Origin: Rhizomys pruinosus
Taxonomy: Eukaryota; Chordata; Mammalia; Rodentia; Spalacidae
DNA length: 64,000 nucleotides
Assembly: GCA_009823505.1 (NCBI GenBank)
Contig: VZQC01007982.1
Location: 3,408,067 to 3,472,066 of the forward strand
Reading direction: 5' to 3'
This document shows, in pieces, positions 25,421 through 36,440 of this stretch; position 1 is the first letter of the stretch; each line of letters opens with the position of its first letter. The notes beneath the pieces were generated by a model. The model was not told the DNA's origin, made no database searches, and saw only the letters and a program-made list of their open reading frames with translations. Position numbers and translations under genes: made by a program.

Positions 25421-25570
25421 GGAGGAAAGATGACACAGCAGTTAGGAACACTTCCTGATCTTCCATAGGATCCAAGTTCAGTTCACAGCCTGAGCAGGTG
25501 GCTCACCAACACCTGTGAGTTCCGCTCCAGGGGATCCAACCCCTTTTCTGGCTCTTGTGTGTGTGTGTGC

Positions 25571-25610
<40 letters not shown>
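25421..25610 (+). mobile_element. Degenerate B3-type SINE ending in (TG)n
   Basis: The weak tRNA-like head 'ggaggaaagatgacacagca' and body 'ctccaggggatccaacccct' pass at 25555 into about 28 TG units with two CG interruptions. Confidence 0.75.
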
Positions 25611-25613
<3 letters not shown>

Positions 25614-25641
25614 GACTCTTAGGGTTCTGTTGTTAAGTCTT

Positions 25642-25894
25642 TTTTTAAAATAATTTTTAAAAATTTATTTATTTATTTTCTATGTGTATGAATGTACTGT
25701 CTGCATGCAGGTTTGTGCACCCGTCTTGCAATGCCGTGGAGGTCACAAGAGGGTGTCGGATTCCCCTGGAACTGGAGTTCTCCTGGAATTGGAGGTTCAG
25801 AACGTTCTCAGCCGCCATGTGGGTGCTGGGGATCGAACCCGGGTCACTGAAAGAGCAGTCGGCGCTCTTAACCTCTAGGCTATCTCTCCAGCCC
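25642..25894 (-). mobile_element. B3/B2-lineage SINE with target duplication
   Basis: Full antisense element carrying the extra 'ctcctggaattggag' segment. TSD gtt(g/c)ttaagtctt lies at 25629-25641 and 25895-25907. Confidence 0.94.
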
Positions 25895-25907
25895 GTTCTT
25901 AAGTCTT

Positions 25908-27357
25908 ACATCTGCAGCTTTTGCTACTACATGCTCATGAGATATGAGTGAAAATAAACACAAATCACGCTGAATCAAATCCAGAAATTGAAGGCAAAAC
26001 AAAGTTCTAGCAGACATAAAATAAATATATGTTGGGAATATACTCATTATGAAGCTGAAAACCTTTAAAGACAATAATTAATAATAGTTAAATAAAGTGA
26101 TTAACACAGAGGGGTCGATTAACACAAAAGGCCCCAACTGGCCAAAGTGTAGAGAATAAGAAAACAGTGTCTTCTGGGCTCCTGGGAAGTTGCACACACA
26201 AAACCCATGCAAACTCAATCAGACAAAACCCAGCAAAGAACTTGAGAAATGGACAGGAGTCCTCAACCTTAGCTGAGGAATTATAGGCAGTTGGTCACTG
26301 CTGGGTGAGGGACTTGGTCTTCTTTAAGGAAATGATACCAGATAGGCTGAACAGGCTTGAGTGGACGAACACACGGAGTAACATCTGGGGACAGAAACTT
26401 GACTAGATAAGCTTCAACATATATGACAGAATGCATGAAATCTAGTGGGTGGTCTACAAAGGGGTCCAGACAGGGGAGAGGGTCTAAATATGATGAATAT
26501 GGATTGTATGAAATGCACAAAAATATACTGAAAAAATACTTGAAAGAGAATAACACGGTAAAGTACACAATATTCAATGAAACTACTCAGTAATCACATA
26601 GGCTCAGAACAGCAAGGCCTTTCATTACCACATGTAGCCACAGCAAAGATTAGAGTGAGCAACCATTAAAAGCTACCATTACCTGTAAAAGTAGGTGGTT
26701 CTCAATCTAAATCACAACCGAGATGGGACAGAGTGGCAAGGGACACTAAGCATTTAGAGTTGTGTAAGTTAAGGAGCAGTTATAGTAAGATGTAGCTGTT
26801 TTCCATACAGTGAAGAATAAACACTAATTTCCTGGCATTTGTATATATTATTATTTTACCCTGAATACTGCAAAGCTCAGACACTGAAAGAGAAGCAGTT
26901 TAAGTTAAAGTGCACTGGACCAAAGGCATTTGGTGTCTCTGATCTGACAAATAAATTAGGCAGCAACATGGAGACAATTACTATACAACTTCTGAATTTC
27001 TTTTCTCTGAATTAACTTGTATTTGTTGCACTTAAATTTAGATTTAATGGTCACACTATTGAGAACAACTGGATAGTTAACTTTTCTTTGCAACCTATTT
27101 CACAGCCAGAACTGAAAAAACATCCCACACTCATCCAGGTCACTTTCTGGGCAGTAAGGCTCTAAGTTCTTTATTGGCTAGGTGAATTTTAGAAGATATG
27201 AAAGTAAATTAGTTCTGGGACTTCTACCTCCTGACAGTAGTACGTTTCCCATCATTCTGAATGTATTTCTTTCTATACTGGTTGAAAGTTGAAGGAAGAA
27301 CATGCAAAAATAACTAGTCAAAAATCTATAGTTATTGTGAGCACCACTCAACATAAA
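25908..27357. other. Unique intron
   Basis: No repeat was recognised. A 98-codon minus frame (26281-26577) has a hydrophobic N-terminal part but no homology I recognise. Confidence 0.45.
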
Positions 27358-27370
27358 GAGGTTTATGAAG

Positions 27371-27594
27371 GGGCTGGAGAGATGGCTCAGCACTTAAGAA
27401 CACTGGCTGCTCTTGCAGAGGACCCAAGTTTGGTTCCCAGCACCCACATGGCAGCTAACAACTATCTGTAACTCCAGTTCCAGGGGATCCGATGCTTCTT
27501 CTGACCTCCATGGGCACTGCACAGCATACATGCACTTACATACATGCAGGCAATAAACTCAAACACAGAAAAGAAAAATAAATTAAAAAATTTT
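27371..27594 (+). mobile_element. B3/B2-lineage SINE with target duplication
   Basis: Head 'gggctggagagatggctcag' and B3 body. TSD is about gaggtttatgaag (27358-27370) and aaagagttatgaag (27595-27608). Confidence 0.92.
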
Positions 27595-27689
27595 AAAGAG
27601 TTATGAAGATTTTCTCCAAAAGCTAAAATACAGACTAGTATAGAAGGGTTTTCTTTTTAAAAAAATTTTTTTTTACCTTTTTATTAGAG

Positions 27690-27940
27690 TACCTTTTTTA
27701 AAAAATTTTTTTATTTATTTTTGTATGTGTATGAATGTACTGTCTGCATGTAGGTTTGTGCACCCGTGTCATGCAATGCTGCAGAGGTCAGAAGAGGGTC
27801 TCAGATTCCCCTGGAACTGGAGTTCTCCTGGAATTGGAGTTACAGACAGTTCTTAGCAGCCATGTGGGTGCTGGGGATCGAATCTGGGTTCTCTGCAAGA
27901 GCAGTTGGTGCTCTTAACCGCCAGGCTATCTCTCCAGCCC
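27690..27940 (-). mobile_element. B3/B2-lineage SINE, first of a head-to-tail pair
   Basis: Antisense full-length element of the subtype with the extra 'ctcctggaattggagtt' segment. It lies directly next to a second copy in the same orientation. Confidence 0.93.
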
Positions 27941-27950
27941 CTATTTTACT

Positions 27951-28156
27951 TTATATATATATATATGAATGTACTCTCTGCATGCAGGTTTGTGCACCGT
28001 GTTGTGCAATGCCGCTGAGGTCAGAAGAGGGCATCGGATTCCCCTGGAACTGGAGTCAAAGACGGTTCTTAGCTGCCATGTGGGTGCTGGGAATTGAACC
28101 CTGGTCCTCTGCAAGAGCAGTCAGCGCTCTTAACTGCTAGGCCATCTCTCCAGCCC
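27951..28156 (-). mobile_element. B3/B2-lineage SINE, second of the pair
   Basis: Antisense element of the other subtype, without the extra segment ('ggaactggagtcaaagacgg'). Its tail is replaced by (TA)n at 27951-27966, only about 10 bases from the first copy. Confidence 0.92.
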
Positions 28157-28673
28157 AGAAGTATTTTCAAAACCACCAATGGCCTGTGTCACTTTGAGTC
28201 TCTAAGAAACAGGTGCTGAGAAAAATAAAATACAAGACATACAGGATGGGAAAAATCTGGATGGGCAGTACACTCACACACAGAAAATAAAATGAGCAAA
28301 AACATCTTTTAAAAAGAGGTTCATGAAGATTTTCTCCAAAAGCTGACAAAGGAGAGCAGAAGCCGGTAAAGGCTGGGTACTTCCGGCCGTAAGGCAGGTC
28401 TGACATGGAAACAATGGGAAGAAAGGAGCCTCCACCGGGCTCTGAGGAAGCCTTGGCTAGGGTGATGACCTTCACAGCAGAGGCTCTTTACACAGAGAGC
28501 TGAAAGGCATGCTCTTATGGCTGCCATAAAATCTCAGTTGCTAATTAACAAAATGGAATGGTAACAATAAACACTGTGCATGTCTTACACACTGCCTTTG
28601 AGTTCAAACTGGAAACCGACAAACTATGGATGAGGTTACACATCTCTATAAACCTTCCTTAAGAATGGCATTT

Positions 28674-28925
28674 GTGGGGCTAGAGAGATGGGTCAGTGGT
28701 TAAGAGCACCGACTGCTCTTGCAGAGGACCTGGGTTTGATTCCCAGCACCCACACGGTGGCTAAGAACCGTCTTTAACTCCAGTTCCAGGGGAATCGATG
28801 CTCTCTTCTGACCTCCACGGCATTGCATGACACGGATGCACCAACCTACATGCAGACAGTACACTCATACACATAAAATGATACTACTACTACTACTACT
28901 ACTAATAATAATAATAATAATAATA
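28674..28925 (+). mobile_element. B3/B2-lineage SINE with trinucleotide tail
   Basis: Full element, subtype without the extra segment. The tail has become (TAC)n followed by (TAA)n at 28882-28925. TSD aagaatggcattt lies at 28661-28673 and 28926-28938, a perfect match. Confidence 0.96.
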
Positions 28926-29012
28926 AAGAATGGCATTTTTACATAGGACAGGCTAGAAAAATCCAACAGGACAGAACTTAGAACAGAATGTCATCTATAG
29001 ATTCCATACAGG

Positions 29013-29039
29013 CAAAAAAAAAAAAAAAAAACATAAACA

Positions 29040-29070
<31 letters not shown>

Positions 29071-29079
29071 CAAAAAACA
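29013..29079. repeat. A-run and (AAAAC)n
   Basis: A-run of about 18 followed by AAAAC repeats. No SINE body is attached. Confidence 0.9.
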
Positions 29080-30692
29080 GACATGGGATAATTTGAGCTT
29101 TAATTTCTTCTTTGTTGAGAATTTGTGTGCTTGGGTGACTCACTTTGTCTTTTGGGGGTCCGTCCGTGTTCCTCTCGTGAAATTCAGAGAACAGCCTGAA
29201 TCTGTCTAAGATTCTCCTAACATTCACATTTTATGCATTGCATTTACCACAACATTTCTGTATTCCTCACTCTGAATCTACTATACAGCCAGGCCAGATG
29301 AAATTCAACAAATGAACCTGTTCGGCTGCCAAATTGCTAGGATGCGACAAGCACACATTAAACAACATTTGGAAATAACCATGTAGATGTGACACCTGGT
29401 TGCCGGGGCAGACACTGCACGGCAGCAGTGATGTTCCCTCCCTGCCTGACTCGGCACTGGCAGTGAGTTTGCAACTGTGAGAACAGGAACTTAACAACAT
29501 TGGGATGCTTTCTAAATCTAGCACCACCTGGAAAATTAAAATAGGCAAGAGCAGGGCTTGAAGAGAAAACTTTTTTACAAGGAGCTCAACGCACTGCTGC
29601 TAACCGGATCACTAATCTTTATTTTCTACATACAAATGAGCGAGGCCAGCACATGGCTGGACATCTTCGTCTCATTTGTGGCTCTTCAAGAAGGCAGGTA
29701 CAGGAAAATTACAACGCATTAGTTACCCAGGTGGAGGACAGAAAAGATAACTGATATGATTCTCGGGAATTACACCTAGTACAGGAGGAAACCTAGGACA
29801 GAGCCACTCATCAGTTCATCTCTGGGTCTGACTCATTTTCAGCATGCTTCGATAGTGTCTTTCTCTTCCCAGTGAAAAGAAGCTATGTGAAAATAGCCTT
29901 TCAGCTAGTGCCCAACTAAAGAAAATAGCTGGCTGGAGGAGTAATTATGAGCCAAAGAAATTCCTCCTTCACATGCTGATTCTAAAACTAAGATGCAACT
30001 CTACTAAAAGAATGTAAAACTCTCTAGGGGATAAGTATTACTTAAAAAAAAAAATGGTCCTCAATCAAACAGCCACTTTAACGAAAGTACAAGAGTCCTT
30101 AGGCCTACGCAACATTCCAGTCTTCCTCCGCCAATAATGAGGAAGTTCTTAAAAATCTTTAGTTTTTATACAAAGCCTCCAGCTTACCTGGCCAAAAAAA
30201 GAGATTAGAAATAAGCTCTTTTGGGAGGGATGGTGACAGCTGGTGATAACCCCAGACTTAAACATAATGGAAAAAAAGAAGTCTTAGGAGGGATAGAAAG
30301 ATGAAAACATACTCGAAATACAATCACCTGGAACACAAGAGTACACAATTAGAATGGACACAAGCCACTCCAGTTCCTGGATCTAACTGGATGAACAGGG
30401 ATGGGACAACAGCTGTCTGCCCATGGGAGAAGCCGAGCTGCGGTCCAGGCAGACACCATAGAAGAGAAGCCATGGTCCTCTGCTCCGACTCATTTCTCAG
30501 GCAAGGTACTTTGGGCTTAGCTTTGCTCTCATCCCTAGCTATACTTTGTAGTGGGAGGACTATCTTAAATCTTAGAATCCCTTAACATGTTTTTAACCAT
30601 AGGGTTGATGCCCAGAGACTCAGGAATTGACATTAACTAAAAATGTCAACATATATTATATAGTTATATATTACCTATAATATATTTACGTA
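29080..30692. other. Unique intron with one splice-like motif
   Basis: No repeat was recognised in 1.6 kb. A 94-codon plus frame (30301-30585) shows no known domain. The minus-strand motif at 30187/30188 is described among the findings. Confidence 0.5.
30188..30212 (-). promoter_or_regulatory. Candidate recursive splice site
   Basis: On the minus strand 'ctaatctctttttttggcca' leads to AG joined directly to GTAAGCT (AG at 30189-30188, GT at 30187-30186). This gives an acceptor (branch-point-like ctaat, pyrimidine run, cag) and a donor with no exon between, the hallmark of a recursive splice site in long introns. It is a short motif that can arise by chance. Confidence 0.3.
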
Positions 30693-30700
30693 CTGTGTGT

Positions 30701-30732
<32 letters not shown>
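30693..30732. repeat. (TG)n microsatellite
   Basis: About 19 TG units with one interruption, abutting a minus-strand B1. Confidence 0.96.
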
Positions 30733-30733
30733 A

Positions 30734-30871
30734 GTTTTGAGTGGGTTTCCCTGTAGCTCTAGTTAACCCAGAACTCACTGTGTAGACCAAGCTGCCCTCT
30801 ATCTCACAGATATCCACCTGTCTCTGCCTCCTGAATGCTGGTATTAAAGGAATGAACCACCATGCCAGGCC
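30734..30871 (-). mobile_element. B1 SINE
   Basis: Antisense B1: 'cagaactcactgtgtagacc', 'tctgcctcctgaatgctggt' and 'ccaccatgccaggcc'. Confidence 0.88.
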
Positions 30872-30884
30872 CTCAACTTATATT

Positions 30885-31026
30885 TTTAACATCTTTTACC
30901 ACTTTATTACATTTTTTTTTACAATTTCATATATGAGTTTTGTATTTTCATTATTTCTATCTCTCCAAGTCCCTCCTTTCATGCCACCCACTACCTCCCA
31001 ATTACTTGTTATACATTACACACACA

Positions 31027-31071
<45 letters not shown>

Positions 31072-31470
31072 AGCACTGAGTCCATTTAGTGGTACTAAAG
31101 GCTGTCAATTTGGTATTAGATAACTTCGCAGGGAGCTAGTCCCAGAAACCTGATTCTCCTTCCTGCAGCATCTACTGATTACCTGTAGCTCTTCATCTTG
31201 AGGTGGGACCTGGTGAACTTTCCCCATCCACTTTGCTATGTCAACTGGTTTTGTCATTATGCAGATCTCATTAGCCTACCATCCTGTGGAGATTTCATGG
31301 GTGTAGCTTCCCTGTCATGTCTAGAATGCCTTAACTAGCAGCAGGTGTCTGTCTCTGCATCTTACATTCTTTCTATCCCCACTTCCATGATGTTCCCTGA
31401 GCCTTAGGTGTAGAGACTGCATTGTAGATGTGCCACTTAGGACTGCAACATAACCACCCAAGAAAGGCTT
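30885..31470 (-). mobile_element. L1 3' UTR fragment (rodent Lx-like)
   Basis: The order of words matches the rodent L1 3' UTR seen in antisense: T-rich start, an internal (CA)n, 'actgagtccatttagtggta', 'gatgttccctgagccttagg' and 'cattgtagatgtgccactta'. The left end is the polyA side, so the L1 is on the minus strand. No ORF2 was seen attached. Confidence 0.8.
31018..31072. repeat. (CA)n microsatellite inside the L1 3' UTR
   Basis: About 25 CA units with TA and TC interruptions. A CA array at this place is a usual part of this L1 3' UTR type. Confidence 0.95.
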
Positions 31471-31990
31471 AATATACAACAGCATGAAGAGAATAGCACA
31501 GTATCTATACTTGATTCTTATTTTACTCAGGCATGCATTCAATGAGTAAAAGAAACAGTTGAAGCCACAAGGAAATCCGCAGCTAGAAGAACAGTTTGGT
31601 GAAGAATCTGACACTTCACACTAAAGGTCCCCAGGCAGACCTTCTCTAGGTTTATACCCAACAATAAAAAGCAACCTCTGGAGTAGGAATGGGTTTTGTC
31701 TACTGGGAAGTAGGAATATTATTGAGTATCTGACAGAGTATCCTGTCTGCTTATGGTTATGGCTATCATCTTAATTATAAGTTGCCTTTTTTGTATGAGT
31801 TTCATTAAACCATCATTTGATCAGATGCTGGAAAGCTTCTACCAACTGTATAGTGAGGCACTGAGCAATCAGATTACAGTCAAGAGAAAAGTGACCACAG
31901 CCCTCAGGCCTCTAAAGCTATGTATAAGTACATTCTATGTAAGCTGACAGTATTAATGACAAATGGGAGTGACATACGCATGCAAACCAC

Positions 31991-32195
31991 GGGAGTATAA
32001 CAAAGTAGTAGAGCACCTGCATAGCATCAGTAGGGCTCTGGGTTCAATCCCTCACACCTTAAAAATATCTATGTTTTTGAAGATATAAAAAGAGAATTAG
32101 GCAGAGACAGGCGGATCTCTTTGAGTACAAGGCCAGCCTGGTCTACATAGCAAGCTCCAGGCCAGCTAGGACTAAAGGGAGACCCTGTGTCAAAA

Positions 32196-32209
<14 letters not shown>
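31991..32209 (+). mobile_element. B4-type composite (ID-like part plus truncated B1)
   Basis: The ID-like stretch 'gggctctgggttcaatccct' (31991-32062) is followed after about 35 bases by a B1 body lacking its first third ('gcagagacaggcggatctct' to 'gagaccctgtgtcaaaaaga'). Confidence 0.7.

Positions 32210-32210
<1 letters not shown>

Positions 32211-32247
<37 letters not shown>
32211..32247. repeat. (AG)n microsatellite
   Basis: About 18 perfect AG units on the tail of the preceding B1. Confidence 0.97.
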
Positions 32248-32252
<5 letters not shown>

Positions 32253-34221
32253 TTATGCACATAACAGAAACATACTTCAAATATCAAGGTCTTGGGGTAT
32301 GAAAGATACCTTAAGGTCATGGAGCAAATCAGACCTGATATAAAATAGAATACAAATTATATTGGCTCACATTTTAAAGTTGGCATACTAAATAATACCT
32401 CAGACATTCTTTTAGAACTACTTATGAATAATAAAGACCAAAAATAAAAACTCGTAAATATAACTTTGAAAACAGCATCATCAACCAGTCCCACCCCAAC
32501 ACAAACATGGTGGGGGAGGTGTTATTTGCACAGGTAATCACTTTAGGCATTCTAAGACACAATTCCTTTCCAAAGGTACTTATCATCTGAGCTGAGCATT
32601 ACAGAGTGGACAAAGATGCTACAAACCAACAGAGTCACCTGAAAATTATCCACTGAGAGCAACAGATACGTACGCTCAGCAGGAAGGGCCAAGACTGGAA
32701 CACAATTAGCATGGGAAGAGAGAGTTTGCTGAAAGGTCTGGTTTGGTCTTTTAGAAAATTTTCAATATTAGCCAGCTATTCAATTTTTCAAAATGTTGAG
32801 TGCTATATGATCTTTGTCATTTGTCACCTTGCACAGAATATTCTAGGCTATAGTAAAGAATCAGTGCTTTCTCCAACTGAACTAAAAAGACAGCCCATTT
32901 GCTTTGAAAAATGGCTACCACCTGCTATTAATCTAAAACTGAAAACAAGCAGTGTACTGACATTTGCAAAGTTAACACCCCCTCTGCCACTTTGCTCAAA
33001 GAAGTACATAAACGACATTTTGTAATCTTACTAAATTTTGTATAAAGTTCTAAGAAACAGGCTTATATTTTACTACTACTACTAATGACATGGGAGATTA
33101 TTAAAACCAGACACTGTGTTCCTGCAGTGTGACAAGCCTGGTTTAGGCGCTGAAGGAATTCCTTCGCAAGACCCCTGTCTGTTTCCTTTCTTCTTGTCTG
33201 GTGTCAGATGAATACAGCAGTAATGATGACATGATCAAGGAAGAGCTGAGGACTGGCTGGAAAATTTGCAAAAGACTGCCTATCTGGTCTTAGCAGCAAG
33301 CAATGCTTTGTCCTAGTGGAGCTTTCTGTCACCTGAGATTGCCGCATGCTCAAAAGATGAAATAGAACATAAAACCATTAACTGATCTATTGTCCAAACT
33401 ATTCCTCTAATCCTTTGCATGCACAACTTCCTTAGTTTCAATGGTAGAATGGCCTGGCTTCTAACTATTCAGCTCGAAGTATAAGCACACAGACATACTA
33501 TAAGCAGATGACACAATTCTGGGACATCCTGAAAGAAATAACCCATGCACTACATACATATTAACAGCTTGAATTAAATTCCCAAATAATTTATTCACTT
33601 GAAGAAGGAAACAATATACCTATTCATTTATTCAGTAAGCACACAATGAAAACCCATTTTGTACAAGCCTCTGATACTGAGCTGGACATGGTGGAAAATA
33701 ATTAACTACCTACTACATCTCAGTTGATGACCACAGAGCACATTCCTAAGGCTCCTGTTTATATACAAAGCTATAAACCTACTAAGAATCCATTCTTGTC
33801 GATAAATGTTGTTTTTCAAGCACTTGCCAACTGTGGTAGGGGGTAGTGCACAGGTTATCTACACAAACAACCTTAATAAAAGATAATGCACAACAGATGC
33901 TGCAGGGCAAAATGAAGGATTCCATCAGCTGAACTCCTAAGCTTGAAAGCTGAATGATGGGATTTAGATGGGCAGTGGTGGGTTAAAGGCCATCTCAAGA
34001 AAGAGGACAATGAACAGAGGTACCAAGCAGAGAAGAAAGGAGTTCTCAGCAAGTAAGCCAACCGAAGAGGGAATTACTGTAAAGGCGCCAGTGAGTAAGT
34101 GAGGACTAGGCTGCAGAAAGACTGCACCACCTGGCTGAGGCCGACCCAATCTAGTAGGCATCAGGGCACTGGAGGTTGGGGGGGTTGAGACAGAAACTGA
34201 CTTCTAAAGGAATTAGCACAA
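32248..34221. other. 2.0-kb repeat-poor intron
   Basis: No SINE or LINE was recognised. A 104-codon plus frame (32711-33025) has a hydrophobic centre and no known domain; I regard it as chance. Confidence 0.5.
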
Positions 34222-34386
34222 GCTGGACGTGGTGGTGCACGCCTTTAATCCCAGCACTCAGGAGGCACAGCCAGGTGGATCTCTTGAATTCAAGGCCAGC
34301 CTGGTCTACATAGTGAGTTTCAGTCCAGCTAAAGGGAGACCCTGTCTCAAAAAGATCCCCCCCCCCAAAAAAGAAAAAAAAAAAGA
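34222..34386 (+). mobile_element. B1 SINE with C-tract before the A-tail
   Basis: B1 body from 'gctggacgtggtggtgcacg' to 'gaccctgtctcaaaaagat', then C10 (34357-34366), then A/G-rich tail. An imperfect target duplication (ggaattagcac / gaaattagtac) flanks it. Confidence 0.92.
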
Positions 34387-34621
34387 AATTAGTACCATAA
34401 AATGGTGTTTTAGGAAGATAATCTTCGTGTGTAAGATGAATCAGAAAAAGGAGACAATGGCAGCAGGGAAATCGTCAAGGGAGCTATGGAAAAATGGAAA
34501 ATTTTAAGAAAAAAAGGGATCTATTGGGGAGAGACGGAGACATAAGGAATCCAGAGAGGATAATGGGGAGGGTTCAGGAAAGACAATGCCTGCTTTCCCT
34601 CACAAGAACAATCTTGATTTC

Positions 34622-34622
<1 letters not shown>

Positions 34623-34668
<46 letters not shown>
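34623..34668. repeat. (AC)n microsatellite
   Basis: 23 uninterrupted AC units. Confidence 0.98.
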
Positions 34669-34670
<2 letters not shown>

Positions 34671-34860
34671 AAGCACAAGGTAGGAACCAAGGGGGGGCAC
34701 ATACAAGGGTAACTGAAAAATGAATATGAGCAAAGTACAATGATATGCATGTATGCACACACCAAAATGAAACCTATTGTATATGATATGCTAACTAGAA
34801 AGAACTGATTAAAAAGGAACTAAGTGTGGGATAATAAGATCCCTATGAGCTCAACAACAG

Positions 34861-36440
34861 TTTTTTGTAATACTTTTGATTCTCTGAGAATTTCACACAA
34901 TGCACTTTGATCATATTCAGACCTCCCCCAACCCCTCAAAATTAACTTTCTTTTTTTTTTTTTTCTTTTTTGGTCTTTTTGAGACAGGGTCTCCCTTTAG
35001 CCCCAGCTGACCTGGAACTCACTCTGTAGACCAAGCTAGCCTTGAATTCACAGAGATCCACCTCCCTCTGCCTCCTGAGTGCTGGGATTAAAGGTGTGTG
35101 CCACCAAACTTGGCTAGGCCTTACCACCCTGAACGTGCTGATCTTGTCTGTCCTTTATTTTTTATAAAGGTCGACCAAGTCTGATTTGTCTTCTCCAAAT
35201 GCTCTTGGACATGGATGTATCCCCTAGAGCCTGGTCTACTTACCTGGCAAGACACCTTCAAGAACACTGACTCTCCCTCTCCCAGCAGCTACCCACTGCC
35301 AATAGAGCCTGAGACTTCTTATCTGCCTCCCCTATCTATACCGGGATTTTGTTGGACTTCACTCAACGTTGGACTGTAACCACCAAGTTTAAGCTAAATA
35401 TACCCTTTCCTTCCCAAGTTGCCTTTTGTCATTGGGTTTATCAGAAACAGAAAGCTAACCAGAAAAGAATCTCAATATACTTTTGATCTGCATTTCCCTA
35501 GTGGCGAAACATGCTGAATTACTTTTTTCATATAACTTTACTCATCCTGTGTACTTTTTGGAGAACTGTTGGTTCAGTTCATTTCATTTGCCCTTTTATT
35601 GATTGGATCATTTAAGGTTTTCATTTGGTGTTTAAATTTTTTAGTTCTTTGTATATATTCTGGATATAAATTTCTTGCTGGATGAACGGGGGGGGGTCCT
35701 ATTCTGCTGTTTTCTCTTTATCTACTTGGTTGTGTCACTGTGCAGAAACTGATTAATTTCATGTATCCCATTTGTAAATGCTTGAAACTGCTTATGCCTT
35801 TATCTGGAAGGGTCTACTCTATATCTTCCCTAGTACTTTTAAGTTTTCAGTATTACATTGTGATCCTCGATACATTTTGGATTGGTTTCTTTATAGAAAG
35901 GATCTAGTTTCATTCTTTTACCCGTGAATATGTAGTTTTCCTAGGGCCATTTGTTGGAAGGCTTACTTTTCCCCAAACTCTGCTTTTGGCACCTTTGTTG
36001 GAAACAAGGTTTCTGTAGCTATCCAGGCTTGATTTCTGGATCCCCCACCCCACTCTACTGGTCCATGCATCTGTTTTCACACCAACACATTGCTACATTT
36101 GTTTCTATGGCTCTGTAGTCTAACTGGAAATAAGTTTTGTAACACACAACCAGCTACTGTAAAGCTCAGCATCACTTTGACTATTTGGCTTTGGTGTATT
36201 TCATTTTAGTTTGAGGGTAGTTTATTTCAGTTCCGTGAAGACTGTCATGGAAGGCCAGGAATGTAATGAATCTACATTTTCATTACATTCTATATTTTCA
36301 CTAACTGGCCATATTCACAATATTAATTCTGCCAATCCGTGAACATGAAGGCTTTCAATTTCTTTCATTGGTATTTTAGAGGTTTTGTGGTAGAGTCTTT
36401 CAGCTCCTTTGTTAGGTTTATTCCAGGTTTCTATTTTACC
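34861..36440 (-). mobile_element. Old L1, 3' UTR and ORF2 3' part (left piece)
   Basis: The left end is the L1 3' terminus in antisense ('gattctctgagaatttcaca', then 'gactctccctctcccagcag'). From about 35460 the antisense of the ORF2 C-terminal region is recognisable, for example 'tctgcatttccctagtggcg', 'tctggatataaatttcttgc', 'tttctatggctctgtagtct' and 'cagctcctttgttaggttta'. Many stops and gaps: dead. The order continues at 38232 after a younger insertion. Confidence 0.85.
34949..35116 (-). mobile_element. B1 SINE inserted in the L1 3' UTR
   Basis: Antisense B1 with T-rich tail left; 'gagacagggtctccctttag' to 'tgtgccaccaaacttggct'. Confidence 0.94.

Noticed and set aside
27766..28140. Open frames such as 124 codons across 27766-28140 sharing residues with frames at 438, 25682, 36697 and 42073
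   Set aside because: These recurrent 'proteins' are antisense readings of B3-lineage SINEs, not a gene family.
32711..33025. 104-codon plus frame with a hydrophobic centre
   Set aside because: No known family, no promoter or splice context, and antisense to the inferred gene. Chance frame.
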